Shown: positions 38,058-47,272 of the stretch, piece by piece
Position numbering within the stretch: position 1 is the stretch's first letter
Layout of the letters: each line of letters starts with the position of its first letter
Assembly (NCBI RefSeq): GCF_014873855.1
Contig: NZ_JADBEL010000013.1
Span: forward strand, 1 to 64,000
DNA: 64,000 bases
Direction: 5' to 3'
Source: Sporosarcina limicola
GTDB taxonomy: Bacteria; Bacillota; Bacilli; Bacillales_A; Planococcaceae
The notes under the pieces: generated by a model
The model's input: the letters and a program-made list of their open reading frames with translations, nothing else
What the model was told of the DNA's origin: nothing
The model's database searches: none
Program-made: the position numbers and the translations under genes

Positions 38058-38639
38058 ATGTTGAATAAGCAAATGACAAATTATATTGCGAACAATGTGA
38101 ACAATAATGAAATTGAATTGAATAATTTTGAAAAGGTATATGCGGAGAAGCATCAACTTGTTCCACAAGATGTAACTATTGTGGATAAAGGTTTTCATAC
38201 CTCTGTCATTGAACGGTGCAACAAAGAAACTGAAGAAGTTATCCGTACTGAAACCGATAACTTTTTGAATGAATCTGCTTCCTATTTGAAAAAGAACCTA
38301 AACGAATTTCTCTTTGTGGAATCAAATACATTTGAAATAATAGGTGTTGACGGGATTGCGCTCGAATTCGATGATGTGTTCGAAACGTATACCGCTCTCT
38401 TCGGATTGAAATTACAAAAGAAATACGGCCCTGCCATTAAAGCGTTTCTCGATACACATTTACAAGGAGATAATACGAAATATAGTGTGATGTTCTCCGG
38501 AGAAGACGGATTATGGGATATGAATTTCGCGTTGAGTTATATAGAAGGATTCAATGACGAACTATCTTTCGAGCAAGTACTTAAGATGGTTTACCTCTTT
38601 ATATTCAAATTGTCTGAAGCTGTAGAGGATGACAAGTGA
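38058..38639 (+). CDS. Hypothetical protein, 193 residues
   Basis: A soluble acidic protein without signal or membrane segments. I recognise no catalytic motif. It opens MLNKQMTNYIANNV and has FEKVYAEKHQL, which looks like a conserved Bacillales protein sometimes mislabelled as branched-chain aminotransferase. The ATG at 38058 has AAAGGAG upstream. The stop is followed directly by the TTG of the next gene, so the two are cotranscribed. Confidence 0.6.
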   Translation: MLNKQMTNYIANNVNNNEIELNNFEKVYAEKHQLVPQDVTIVDKGFHTSVIERCNKETEEVIRTETDNFLNESASYLKKNLNEFLFVESNTFEIIGVDGIALEFDDVFETYTALFGLKLQKKYGPAIKAFLDTHLQGDNTKYSVMFSGEDGLWDMNFALSYIEGFNDELSFEQVLKMVYLFIFKLSEAVEDDK

Positions 38640-39581
38640 TTGAGTAGTCCAGAATTTATTTACACGTATATGCGTCATACAGATGAGTATGATCTTTGCC
38701 GTTTGGAGATGCGGTCGTTGTTCGGATTTGATGTCCAGTCGAATGTTTTAATGAGCCCGATTGGAATTGACCCGTGTCGAAGTCCGTTTATGAAAGAACG
38801 CGTAGATATATTATATGAAGCCGATAGCTTTGAATCTATTTTAGGCCAAGTGGCGTACTTACAATTGGCTAGTTCTACGTTCAAGGTCGTCTGTTTGAAT
38901 TCGCTTGAACTGGGTACGACGAAGAAGATTGGACATGCTGAAAGACGTAAGGTTGAACGTGAAGTTGGGCTACGTATTCAAGGAGAGCCTGAGTTAGATC
39001 ATCCTGAAACGCTGTTCGGCGTCATTGAATTGGACGATAAATGGTATTTCGGAAAACTAGTGGAAAGTGAAGCCATCTGGTTTCAGCATCAGCAAAAACC
39101 ACATATGTATTCGACAGCGCTAAGTACTCGTGTTGCGCGAGCGGTTGCAAATATTGCGGCTCCTCATCCTGAAGGTATCCGAGTAATCGATCCTTGTTGC
39201 GGTATTGGGACCGTTTTGGTGGAAGCATTGTCAATGGGCATTAACATCGCGGGCCGGGATATTAACCCGCTTGTTGTTAAAGGCTCAAGAAAAAACATCG
39301 CCCACTTCGGCCTTGAAGGTGAAGTAATCATCGGACCCATTGCAGATGTTGTTGATGATTACGACGTTGCAATTATTGATATGCCATATAACTTATTTAC
39401 TCATATTTCTCCCGAAGAACAGCTCGATATTTTGAAGCAGGCACGTCGTTTCTCGAAGAAAGTCGTCGTTGTGACGATTGAAACTATCGACCCTATGATT
39501 GATGAGGCTGGCTTCAGCATTGTGGATCGCTGTGTAGCGAAAAAAGGTACGTTTTCAAGGCAGATTCTTGTTTGTATATGA
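38640..39581 (+). CDS. TRM11/THUMP-type RNA guanosine methyltransferase-like protein
   Basis: A 313-residue class I methyltransferase. The C-terminal half has the SAM motif VIDPCCGIGTVLVEALSMG, acidic IAGRDINP, and motif IV as DMPYNLF in place of the N/DPPY of relatives. The order matches TRM11-like tRNA methyltransferases. The N-terminal 150 residues show no clear THUMP domain. The start is TTG directly after the previous stop; an ATG at 38670 is an alternative. The target RNA is unknown. Confidence 0.75.
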   Translation: MSSPEFIYTYMRHTDEYDLCRLEMRSLFGFDVQSNVLMSPIGIDPCRSPFMKERVDILYEADSFESILGQVAYLQLASSTFKVVCLNSLELGTTKKIGHAERRKVEREVGLRIQGEPELDHPETLFGVIELDDKWYFGKLVESEAIWFQHQQKPHMYSTALSTRVARAVANIAAPHPEGIRVIDPCCGIGTVLVEALSMGINIAGRDINPLVVKGSRKNIAHFGLEGEVIIGPIADVVDDYDVAIIDMPYNLFTHISPEEQLDILKQARRFSKKVVVVTIETIDPMIDEAGFSIVDRCVAKKGTFSRQILVCI

Positions 39582-39585
39582 AATA

Positions 39586-39624
39586 TGAAAAGACCTCGTA
39601 GATGATTGCGAGGTCTTTTTATTG
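39586..39624. terminator. Terminator after the methyltransferase-like gene
   Basis: AAAAGACCTCG pairs with CGAGGTCTTTT and a T run follows on the plus strand, close to the stop. Confidence 0.85.
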
Positions 39625-39668
39625 GTTATAAACTACCTATTTAATCCCTATCCATCCTAATTCCTTTC

Positions 39669-40181
39669 TCATTGCACTACCTTTGCTTTGAAATAATTTC
39701 TTACTTCCTCTACATTATTCAACTCTCTTTTCGGCAGTATATATGAACTTATCGAACTGGTGTACAGATAGAGGTTATCGTTGTCCTCTTTGAAATTTTT
39801 GATACCCGACCAGGTTACTTTCGTTTCACGATCTGAAGTAGAATCGACTAATCCTTCATCATTCATGATTAAATGATGATTCCCTAATAACCCATCATTC
39901 TTACCCTCTTTGATCATTTTCTTGGTATTTCGTTTTATGAGACTATAAAAATACTTCGGATAAAAAATAATCCATAGAATACCTGTAATCGAAAAAGTTA
40001 TAAACAATCCTATGAATGAGCCGTCTCCCATGGCAGATAATACATAGGACAAAATGAGAAAGACAATCGGTGTTAAAAATCTTTGCATCGCTAGTGATTT
40101 CATTGCAGTTTTAGAATTCTTAACGTGAAACATATTAAAATTCAAATAATCTTCTTCTGTTAATTCATAATCAATTTCCAT
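39669..40181 (-). CDS. YcxB-like membrane protein
   Basis: A 170-residue protein with two hydrophobic helices in the middle (about 35-75), a basic linker, and a C-terminal soluble part with HLIMNDEGLVDSTSDRETKVTWSGI, the YcxB-like domain phrase. The function of this family is unknown. It has no operon partner; pepA lies 160 bases away on the same strand behind a terminator. Confidence 0.75.
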   Translation of the reverse strand: MEIDYELTEEDYLNFNMFHVKNSKTAMKSLAMQRFLTPIVFLILSYVLSAMGDGSFIGLFITFSITGILWIIFYPKYFYSLIKRNTKKMIKEGKNDGLLGNHHLIMNDEGLVDSTSDRETKVTWSGIKNFKEDNDNLYLYTSSISSYILPKRELNNVEEVRNYFKAKVVQ

Positions 40182-40263
40182 TATAATCCCCCCAATAACT
40201 TACTTATCTTATTCTCATTATATCTTAATTGGTGCATATTTCTAGTTTTGATACTGTCGTATA

Positions 40264-40304
40264 TGAAAACACACAAAAAGCACCGCTAAATGCGATGCTT
40301 TTTG
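40264..40304 (-). terminator. Terminator of the aminopeptidase gene
   Basis: AAAAAGCA and CGC pair with GCG and TGCTTTTT around AAAT-type loop bases. It lies just downstream of the pepA stop on the minus strand. Confidence 0.7.
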
Positions 40305-40342
40305 CATTGTTTGAGTCTCACGATTCATCTGCTCATTTATAA

Positions 40343-41725
40343 TTACTTCGAAATATGAACGGTGAAATCCGCTAGTAACCGTGCGCCATAGCCTGTTGCT
40401 GATTTTCCATAATAACCTGCAACAGCTGTTTTGTCCACCACGCCAGCCATGTCGACATGTAACCATTTGCTGTCTTTAGGAACGAAACGACGTAGGAATA
40501 AGCCTGCTGTTATCGATCCTGCTACATTCAATGAACTGATGTTGTTCATATCCGCATAGTCGCTTGCCAATGTTTTATCGTAAGCTTCAACTAAAGGCAT
40601 TGGCCAGATGAAATCACCGTTCTGGTCGCCGATTCTCTTCATGGTAGCGGATAGTTCTTCATCACCAAATACGCCACCTATTTCAGTGCCAAGTGCATTG
40701 AGGACTGCCCCCGTAAGCGTTGCGATGTCAACGATGTATTCTGCTTTCCACTCGCCTGCGCGGATAAGCGCATCCGCTAAAATAAGGCGTCCTTCTGCAT
40801 CCGTGTTACCGACTTGGACCGTCAATCCATTTTTATATGTAATGACTTCACCTGGGAGTACCGACAGGCTATCTGGCATATTTTCTACGATTGGCATCAA
40901 AGCCACGACATTTACTTTCGCTTTCATTTTTGCGAGCAATGTCAGTGCTCCCGAAACAGCCGCAGCTCCACCCATATCCATACGCATATCGCTTAAATCT
41001 TTCCCACTCTTTAAGCTAATACCGCCTGTGTCAAAGGTTACGCCTTTTCCAACAAGTGCAACAAGTGGTTTCGTGTCGTCCCCTTTGTATATAAGCTCAA
41101 CGAATGCAGGCTTATATTTGCTCCCACGGTTCACTGTTAGTACGCCGTTCATTTCCATTTTCTCGATTGTTTCTTTATCCAACACATTCACTTCAACTTC
41201 TGTACCTTCAAAGTTTTTCTTAAGTACCTCCGGGAATGTTTCTGGATTTAATACGTTTGGTACTTCATTCGATAAGTCACGCGAAAACGACATCGCTGCA
41301 GCACGAATTTTACCTTCTTCAACGGATGATTGGTCTGCGCCAGATACGTTTAGTTCTGTTTTGAATGCCGTGATATCTGATTTATACGTAACGAATTGAT
41401 AAGCTCCCAATTCCCAACCTTCGACGAATGCAGTCAGAACAGCACTCTTATTTAGGTTGGCAAACGCAGTGACAAGCGTTCCGTCTTCAACAGATGCCGT
41501 TTCCACTTTTTGAGTGCTTAAGTCACGAGCGATATTGCCTGCCGTTGCACGTACTTTTTCCAATGTTGCCACTTTGTCTTTACATTCTTTCACTACGACA
41601 TAATGCTGATCTCCCACGAGTACGGAAGTATGGTCTGCTTGTTGATTGTCCACAAATTGTTTTACTGCGCTATTGTTTGCAACGATTGAATCGCTCGCAA
41701 AAATGATTTTTACTTGTTTAGTCAT
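40343..41725 (-). CDS. pepA: Leucyl aminopeptidase (M17 family)
   Basis: A 460-residue cytosolic dizinc peptidase. The catalytic C-terminal domain has KGVTFDTGGISLK, MRMDMGGAAAVSGAL, the family signature NTDAEGRLILADAL, and YIVDIATLTGA. The N-terminal 160 residues form the usual variable domain. It removes N-terminal residues in peptide turnover. Monocistronic with its own terminator. Confidence 0.95.
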   Translation of the reverse strand: MTKQVKIIFASDSIVANNSAVKQFVDNQQADHTSVLVGDQHYVVVKECKDKVATLEKVRATAGNIARDLSTQKVETASVEDGTLVTAFANLNKSAVLTAFVEGWELGAYQFVTYKSDITAFKTELNVSGADQSSVEEGKIRAAAMSFSRDLSNEVPNVLNPETFPEVLKKNFEGTEVEVNVLDKETIEKMEMNGVLTVNRGSKYKPAFVELIYKGDDTKPLVALVGKGVTFDTGGISLKSGKDLSDMRMDMGGAAAVSGALTLLAKMKAKVNVVALMPIVENMPDSLSVLPGEVITYKNGLTVQVGNTDAEGRLILADALIRAGEWKAEYIVDIATLTGAVLNALGTEIGGVFGDEELSATMKRIGDQNGDFIWPMPLVEAYDKTLASDYADMNNISSLNVAGSITAGLFLRRFVPKDSKWLHVDMAGVVDKTAVAGYYGKSATGYGARLLADFTVHISK

Positions 41726-41795
41726 TTTATTTCCCCCTAGATAAATTATTTCGGCTTCAAAAATAGTTTACCACAAGAAGACCAATTTGAAAAAA

Positions 41796-41954
41796 TTATC
41801 TCTTATCCGAAATTACCAGGAAAAACGTAGCAGCAGGCCCTAATAGTAACGAAAGTAGAAACCAATTCAAGCCACTTCTATTTTTCCCTTGCGCCAGTCC
41901 AGCATTGATAAGCGCAAGTGTCCCCCACCCTATGAAATAACTACCGTCGTCCAT
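41796..41954 (-). CDS. Small membrane protein, 52 residues
   Basis: A short gene on the minus strand. It starts MDDGSYFIGWGTLALINAGL, has a second hydrophobic stretch LNWFLLSLLLGPAATFFLVI, and ends SDKR. GGAGTG lies 6 bases before the ATG. Two membrane helices with a short polar link (AQGKNRSG) are predicted. Similar tiny proteins with GPxATFxLV endings are common in Bacillales; the function is unknown. Confidence 0.65.
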   Translation of the reverse strand: MDDGSYFIGWGTLALINAGLAQGKNRSGLNWFLLSLLLGPAATFFLVISDKR

Positions 41955-42129
41955 ATGAATCACTCCTTCTATTATCTCTATCTACTTCTACGATGTGATT
42001 GGTAGAAGGTTTCATAATTCATCGCACAGTACCTTGCAATGAATAATACCTTGTGCTATATTATTGTTATTGGTACTCCGCATGAACTGGTACTGTCTAT
42101 TGTTTAATAGTGAAAGGAACGTGGTTTCA

Positions 42130-42453
42130 ATGAATGTGCAATTCAAAAAAGGTGTGCTGAATTTATGTGTACTTGTACTTCTTGACAAGCAGGACCGCTA
42201 TGGCTACGAGCTTGTGCAAAAGATTTCAGATCAGATTTCTATTTCGGAAGGCTCGGTCTATCCCCTGTTGAGACGGTTGACAAAGGAAGGGTACTTCACA
42301 ACGTATTTACAAGAATCGACGGAAGGCCCTCCCCGTAAATATTATAAACTGACGGATACAGGACGGGAATATCTTCACAAGCAGTTGGATGAATGGCGAA
42401 ATTTCACGGATGGTGTGAATACATTAATCGAGGAGGGTGTACAGAATGACTGA
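42130..42453 (+). CDS. PadR-family transcriptional regulator
   Basis: A 107-residue winged-helix repressor: KKGVLNLCVLVLLDKQDRYGYELVQKI, then ISEGSVYPLLRRLTKEGYF and GPPRKYYKLTDTGREYL. This is the short PadR_s2 type that controls membrane-stress or drug-export operons. The ATG at 42130 follows AAAGGAAC; the longer upstream frame has no ribosome site. It overlaps the next gene by 8 bases and heads a four-gene operon with HAAS/DUF4097 proteins. Confidence 0.88.
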   Translation: MNVQFKKGVLNLCVLVLLDKQDRYGYELVQKISDQISISEGSVYPLLRRLTKEGYFTTYLQESTEGPPRKYYKLTDTGREYLHKQLDEWRNFTDGVNTLIEEGVQND

Positions 42454-43474
42454 AAACCAATTTATCTTTGAGCTTGAAACCGCATTAAAACGACTACCTA
42501 CTGAAGAACGGAACGATATTATTCAAGATATCAAAGAATATTTCACAGATGGGCGCGTAGATGGAAAGTCGGAAAATGATATCGCCGCTTCTCTCGGATC
42601 TCCAGGAAAAATAGCGGATGAACTGCTTGCTTCCTACTCATTTATTGACAATAAAGCGCCGGTGGAATCTATCAATGAAATAATTATGATTCAAGATGAT
42701 CGGTATACGAATATTGATATTAATGTTCAGCATGGTTCGCTTTTCATCTCACCTTCGAACAATTCCGTAACGACTGTTGAACTTGTAGAAAATAATGAAA
42801 AATTACAGCTGACCGCGGAAGTTGTCGGCGATACGTTGGTCGTACGTCTGAAAAGTCTACGCCATTGGTTATTCATGTTCAATTTCAATCTAAAGGCGGT
42901 GACACTGAACGTGTTCATTCCAAAGAAACTATATCAATCGATTGCGATGAAAACAGATAATGGACGAATCTGTGCTGAGAAGTTGCTTGGCAAAAAAGTG
43001 AGTGTCGGGACGGACAACGGTAGAATCCAACTGAAAGAGATTGCAGCTACGACGTTGAACGCTGAAACTGATAATGGCAGGATAGAATTCGATAAAGTCC
43101 AAGCCGATCATATTAAAACGAAGACGGATAATGGACGGATTGAGATGCGCTATGTCGATGCAGAAAGTATTTCGGCTGAGTCCGATAATGGACAGATTAT
43201 TTTTGAGCATGTAGAAGGTTCGATTGTCGGAGTGACGGATAATGGAAAAATCAGCTTGCAGACGACAAGTTTAGATCGAAATATCGATTTCCAAACGGAT
43301 AATGGCAGCATATTAATCCAATCAAGTAGTAAGCCATCAAACGTTGCTATTCACGCGAAAACAAATCATGGAAGGATCGATGTGTTCGGTGAGCGAAATT
43401 CTCGAACGGTCGTCGGCACTGGAGAAAACACAATCCGGTTGAAGTCGGATAATGGACGGATTACGGTCGGATAA
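42446..43474 (+). CDS. HAAS (DUF1700)-DUF4097 fusion protein
   Basis: A 342-residue protein. Residues 1-75 are the HAAS/DUF1700 domain (ETALKRLPTEERNDIIQDIKEYF, then SLGSPGKIADELL). Residues 90-342 are a DUF4097 beta-solenoid built of 18-20-residue rungs, each with a TDNGRI/SDNGQI turn (about ten copies). HAAS modules link PadR regulators to membrane partners. The beta-solenoid probably binds something at the envelope, but this protein has no membrane segment. GGAGGG precedes the ATG. Confidence 0.85.
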   Translation: MTENQFIFELETALKRLPTEERNDIIQDIKEYFTDGRVDGKSENDIAASLGSPGKIADELLASYSFIDNKAPVESINEIIMIQDDRYTNIDINVQHGSLFISPSNNSVTTVELVENNEKLQLTAEVVGDTLVVRLKSLRHWLFMFNFNLKAVTLNVFIPKKLYQSIAMKTDNGRICAEKLLGKKVSVGTDNGRIQLKEIAATTLNAETDNGRIEFDKVQADHIKTKTDNGRIEMRYVDAESISAESDNGQIIFEHVEGSIVGVTDNGKISLQTTSLDRNIDFQTDNGSILIQSSSKPSNVAIHAKTNHGRIDVFGERNSRTVVGTGENTIRLKSDNGRITVG

Positions 43475-43491
43475 TAATAGGAGGAAATAAA

Positions 43492-44058
43492 ATGAAGAAA
43501 GATGAATTCCAAAGAGATTTACGTGCTCTTTTAGTAAGAATTCCTAAAGAAGAACAGATTGAAATAATGAAAGACTTAGAGGAGTATTTTGAAAATGGAA
43601 AATTAGACGGGAAAACCGAAGAACAAATCACTGCCTCACTTGATTCTCCGAAAAATATGGCAAAGGAGTTACTCGTTTCGTATCGCCTTGAAAAAGCAGA
43701 AGCCACTGCGACAACGGGAACTATTTTCCGTGCTGTTTGGGCTATAATCGGATTAGGGTTTTTCAATCTTATTATTGTATTGGGTCCGTTTTTATGTTTA
43801 GTTGGGGTTCTCTTAGGAGGATGGACTGCAAGTGTTGGCTTCATCGCCGCTCCCCTACTCGTACTCGCCAATATTGTGATATTCCCAGGGATATTCGAAT
43901 GGTTTGACATTTTCGCTTCGATTGCATTTTGCGGGATTGGCCTATTCGTGGCGATCGGAATGTTCACTGCCACGAAGGTTTTGATGAATGGTTTTGTACG
44001 TTATCTAAAATTCAATACGAAACTTGTAAAAGGTGGTTTAACACATGTTGAACGTTAA
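43492..44058 (+). CDS. HAAS (DUF1700) membrane protein
   Basis: A 188-residue protein with an N-terminal HAAS domain (residues 1-70, paralogous to the start of the previous protein) and four hydrophobic helices (about 80-170). It probably anchors the PadR-linked signalling module in the membrane. The stop overlaps the next gene by 14 bases. Confidence 0.85.
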   Translation: MKKDEFQRDLRALLVRIPKEEQIEIMKDLEEYFENGKLDGKTEEQITASLDSPKNMAKELLVSYRLEKAEATATTGTIFRAVWAIIGLGFFNLIIVLGPFLCLVGVLLGGWTASVGFIAAPLLVLANIVIFPGIFEWFDIFASIAFCGIGLFVAIGMFTATKVLMNGFVRYLKFNTKLVKGGLTHVER

Positions 44059-44956
44059 AAGGCTCTCGATTATTGCTTTATTCCTCTTACTTGTCGGTGT
44101 TATCGGTAGTGTTTTGACCTATAATTTAATACAAAAGCCCGAATTGGTTACGGAAGAAATAGAAATTAAAGAGGATAGCTTCACGAACATTGAGATTTCA
44201 ACGAATGACGCCCGGATTGAACTTATTCCGATAAATGAACCAAATACTCTTGTCGAAGTTTCAGGACATGATAGTAAAAATAATTTTTCGGCTTCTGTTA
44301 CAGAATCCACTTTAACAATTGTATACAAGGATTCTAAAAAGAAATTCTTTAGTTTTGATGTTTTTCCAAAATCTCCAACATTGAAAGTGTATGTGCCGAA
44401 AAAACTCTATGATACCATACGAGTTCAGTCCGATTATGGATCGTTTTCGGCAAAAGATATTGATGCAAGTGAAGTAAACGTAAAGGCAAACGACGGGGCA
44501 ATTGAATTGAGAGACATTAACGCAGCTTCAATTATTACTGAATCGGATAATGGGCAAATAAAGGCAGAAAATTTGATTGGGACCACCGTAAAGGTAAAAG
44601 TAAATGATGGTCGGACTACTTTAAAAAGTATTACAGCTGATTCAATCTCTATCGTTTCGGATAATGGAAAGATTAGGCTAGAAGAAATTAATGGTAATCT
44701 CTCCGCAAAAGCGAATGATGGGAGTATAAAACTGATGACAAAAACGCTTGATTTTCCGATTGAGTTTTCTACCGATAATGGTCACATTGATATTCAAACC
44801 GATAACGCGCCTATAAATGCTAGCATTCGTGCACAATCGGACAACGGAAGTATTACTATTTTCGATGAAAAAAAATCACATTCTGTATTTGGCTCAGGAG
44901 AACATGAAATCAATTTATCAACAAATGATGGGAAGATCGTTGTTGCAAAACGCTAA
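44045..44956 (+). CDS. Membrane-anchored DUF4097 beta-solenoid protein
   Basis: A 303-residue protein with one N-terminal helix (about 8-28) and an outer DUF4097 domain made of repeated NDGAI/SDNGQI/NDGRT rungs. It is paralogous to the C-terminal part of the 42446-43474 product. With its neighbours it forms a PadR-HAAS-DUF4097 operon in which one pair is fused and the second split. The ligand is unknown. Confidence 0.85.
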   Translation: MLNVKRLSIIALFLLLVGVIGSVLTYNLIQKPELVTEEIEIKEDSFTNIEISTNDARIELIPINEPNTLVEVSGHDSKNNFSASVTESTLTIVYKDSKKKFFSFDVFPKSPTLKVYVPKKLYDTIRVQSDYGSFSAKDIDASEVNVKANDGAIELRDINAASIITESDNGQIKAENLIGTTVKVKVNDGRTTLKSITADSISIVSDNGKIRLEEINGNLSAKANDGSIKLMTKTLDFPIEFSTDNGHIDIQTDNAPINASIRAQSDNGSITIFDEKKSHSVFGSGEHEINLSTNDGKIVVAKR

Positions 44957-44992
44957 GTAGAACTTACACTACTTTTTCCATACTCACGAACC

Positions 44993-45026
44993 AATAAAGG
45001 GGATGCCACGGTATCCTCTTTTAGTT
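44993..45026 (+). terminator. Terminator of the PadR-HAAS-DUF4097 operon
   Basis: AAAGGGGAT pairs imperfectly with ATCCTCTTTT around a GCCACGGT loop, 37 bases after the last stop. Confidence 0.65.
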
Positions 45027-45113
45027 GTTTATTACACGCATCGTTTTGCCCCCTTTCGAATATAATGAAACAGCTTACTTATGGTATAATTTCCATTAGA
45101 ATGGAGGTATTAT

Positions 45114-46430
45114 ATGGTTCATAAAAAGTTGCTGTGCTCATTTATAGTGCTATTGACTATTATCATGACAGCATGTTCATCGACCACATCGATTATTAAA
45201 AGCTCGGAATTTGACCAGGTGAAATCCGATTTGATTGAGGGACTGAATGTTGATACGATTTACGGTACGATTGAAGAATTGACAAAAGAACCGCGTGTTG
45301 CCGGAACAGAATCGGAACAACAAGCAGCTAAATTTTTGTCGGGGAAATTGGAGTCATACGGTTATAAGGTTGAAACACAGCCATTCGATTTTGAGCGTTA
45401 TGTTATGCCGGAATCCTTCAGTCTTTCAGTCGATGGATTTGGTGGCCCTCTTTCCCCTAAACCCTTCCAATACTCAGTTTCAGGAGCGGTTACGGGAGAT
45501 TTGATTGATGCTGGAAAAGGTTTGAAATCCGATTACGATGACATCGATGTAGAAGGGAAAATTGTTCTTGCTCGCGTGAGTGATATTTACTTCTCTGAAA
45601 TGGTGTTAAATGCAGCTAAAGCAGGTGCTTCTGCTATTCTCATCCTTTTCCCTGAATCCGAGCCGATTGGTAGCTGGTCACTTGGTGAGCATGATAAGGA
45701 CTTTATCCCCGCGTTTGCCCTATCATTCGATGAAGGTGAAGGGCTTACGGATTTTATGGAGAGTAAAGGTACTGTCAATGCAACCTTTGCGATTGAAGGT
45801 GCTGGGGTGGAGAAAGCTAAATCTCAGAATTTAATTATCACAAAACAGCCTGTAGCTAAAACCGAGGCAACAAAGGATATCGTATTAGTTGGCGCACATT
45901 ATGATTCTGTCGATCAAGCACCTGGGGCAAGCGATAATGCAAGTGGTACAGCCGTTGTACTGGAACTTGCACGGATGTTCAAGGATGTGACAACAGAGAA
46001 AGAACTGCGATTTCTTTTCTTCGGTGCTGAAGAAGAAGGATTATACGGCTCGGAACATTATGTGAGTGAAATGACTAAGAATGAAATCAAACGGACCGCA
46101 GCTATGTTTAATTTGGATATGGTCGGCAGTGCAGATGCTGGAGAATTGGCGATTCAGACGATTGATGGAATGGATAATACCGTTACAAAAGCCGCGAGTC
46201 AAGCCAATATAGAACTTAGCGACGAATCGATTGAGACGGAATTCGGTGATCGTAGCGATCATGTCCCGTTTCATGAAGCGGGTATCGATGCTGCACTCTT
46301 CATCTACAATCCGGTGGAGGAATGGTATCATTCGCCTGACGATACCATCGATAAGTTGAGCAAAGACCGTCTACGCGATGTTGCAAAAATCGTAGGGAGT
46401 TCAGTTTTGACATTGACTTTTAATAAGTAA
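45114..46430 (+). CDS. M28-family zinc aminopeptidase, lipoprotein with PA domain
   Basis: A 438-residue exported peptidase. The lipobox is IMTACSS (18-24). A PA insert (about 125-225) is followed by the M28 catalytic domain. Metal ligands are seen as VGAHYDSV (His), PGASDNASGTAVVLEL (Asp), FFGAEEEGLYGS (Glu-Glu), MFNLDMVG (Asp) and WYHSPDDT (His). It resembles Bacillus YwaD-type aminopeptidases. GGAGG precedes the ATG. It is monocistronic with a terminator. Confidence 0.92.
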   Translation: MVHKKLLCSFIVLLTIIMTACSSTTSIIKSSEFDQVKSDLIEGLNVDTIYGTIEELTKEPRVAGTESEQQAAKFLSGKLESYGYKVETQPFDFERYVMPESFSLSVDGFGGPLSPKPFQYSVSGAVTGDLIDAGKGLKSDYDDIDVEGKIVLARVSDIYFSEMVLNAAKAGASAILILFPESEPIGSWSLGEHDKDFIPAFALSFDEGEGLTDFMESKGTVNATFAIEGAGVEKAKSQNLIITKQPVAKTEATKDIVLVGAHYDSVDQAPGASDNASGTAVVLELARMFKDVTTEKELRFLFFGAEEEGLYGSEHYVSEMTKNEIKRTAAMFNLDMVGSADAGELAIQTIDGMDNTVTKAASQANIELSDESIETEFGDRSDHVPFHEAGIDAALFIYNPVEEWYHSPDDTIDKLSKDRLRDVAKIVGSSVLTLTFNK

Positions 46431-46435
46431 ATACA

Positions 46436-46489
46436 CATAAAAAAGACGATTCAAAAATTCAGACAGCGAATTTGAATCGTCTTTTTTGA
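46436..46489 (+). terminator. Terminator of the M28 peptidase gene
   Basis: AAAAAAGACGATTCAAA pairs with TTTGAATCGTCTTTTTT around a loop. Confidence 0.9.
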
Positions 46490-46588
46490 TTCTCAATTTT
46501 AGCTCCCTTGTAAAAATGCAGGTTTTTTAGTCGCCTCAAATGAAGTTGTGGTTTATTTCATGCTTCTTTTTATAACCCGGTTCATTAG

Positions 46589-46776
46589 TTAATCTACGCT
46601 TCTCATTCTTCTGTTTAAAACTAAGTGACCGGCTAATAAAAATGCCATTCCAATAAATAAATTGAAAATCAATTTATTTGTCATCCCCTCATGAACCGCG
46701 TCTAGTAGTTCATACGATATAATTTGATATACAGGAAGTGAATCTCCACTTATAAAAAAGCTAATCGATAAATAAA
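46589..46776 (-). pseudogene. C-terminal remnant of a membrane protein, cut by the IS1380 end
   Basis: The minus strand is open from the IS terminus at 46776 to a TAA at 46589. It reads as a hydrophobic helix SISFFISG, a polar stretch YELLDAVHEGMTNK, and a final helix LIFNLFIGMAFLLAGHLVL ending NRRMRSVD. The codons look real, but the N-terminus is gone exactly at the IS boundary. The family cannot be named. Confidence 0.5.
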
Positions 46777-47141
46777 CCTGAATTATTCACCGAATATTTA
46801 TAACGGGCTGTTAGCCCCTATCCAATAAGCTTTCTGGGTCTTTGCTTGTGCATGAAATAAATGAAAAAAGAATCCGTTTCTGTTAAGGTTAAATTACGCA
46901 AAATAACCAACAGGAGGGATTCTTATAATGACCATTTTACCGCAAATCACCCTAGATTTCAACCGACGTATTAAATTATCAAATGACAGCGGCTCTCTTT
47001 CCTCGGATACGGGTGTTTTTCTTTTCCGAGAGTTTGATGAAAAGCTTGGATTCACTCAAACATTGGCGGATCATCTTCATTTAAACGACAAACGGTCCCA
47101 CTTTATTCATTCCAATGAAAAGTTGCTGAGTCAAAAGCTTT
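46777..47141 (+). mobile_element. IS1380-family element, left end and transposase N-terminus (partial)
   Basis: The element starts with the terminal repeat CCTGAATTATTCAC at 46777-46790. GGAGGG precedes an ATG at 46928. About 72 codons read as the N-terminus of an IS1380-family transposase (GVFLFREFDEKLGF, HSNEKLLSQKLY). At codon Tyr the frame is broken by a small inserted element (47142 onward), and no catalytic part follows. This half and the one at 61515-62562 are complementary parts in inverted orientation. Confidence 0.8.
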
Positions 47142-47272
47142 ATCCCGCATTAACGGGCAGTAAGATCCCTACATCAAGGCTTAAGGGTGCCCGAAGAAGC
47201 GTAAGTGGGGGATCAACTGCCCGTAAAAGCCCGAATGGTTCAACTAACAATCAGTGGGGAATAAAACTTCCC
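47142..47272 (+). mobile_element. Small non-coding insertion element (MITE-like), copy A
   Basis: The block begins CCCGCATTAACGGGCAGTAAG just after TTTAT and includes GATCAACTGCCCGTAAAAGCCCG and a GGGGAATAAA close to the end. It matches the 145-bp insert at 62299-62443 over both ends, with a diverged middle. CGGGCAGT and ACTGCCCG can pair as a hairpin. The right end is lost into a gene remnant. Confidence 0.7.

Noticed and set aside
40608-41399. 263-codon open frame opposite pepA
   Set aside because: It lies entirely antisense to a certain M17 aminopeptidase gene, and its product is Ser/Thr/Pro-rich, as shadow frames usually are.
43461-43973. 170-codon open frame opposite the HAAS membrane gene
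   Set aside because: It is the reverse of a confident HAAS/DUF1700 gene with a good start and operon coupling. The product is Ile/Ser/Pro-rich with no signal.
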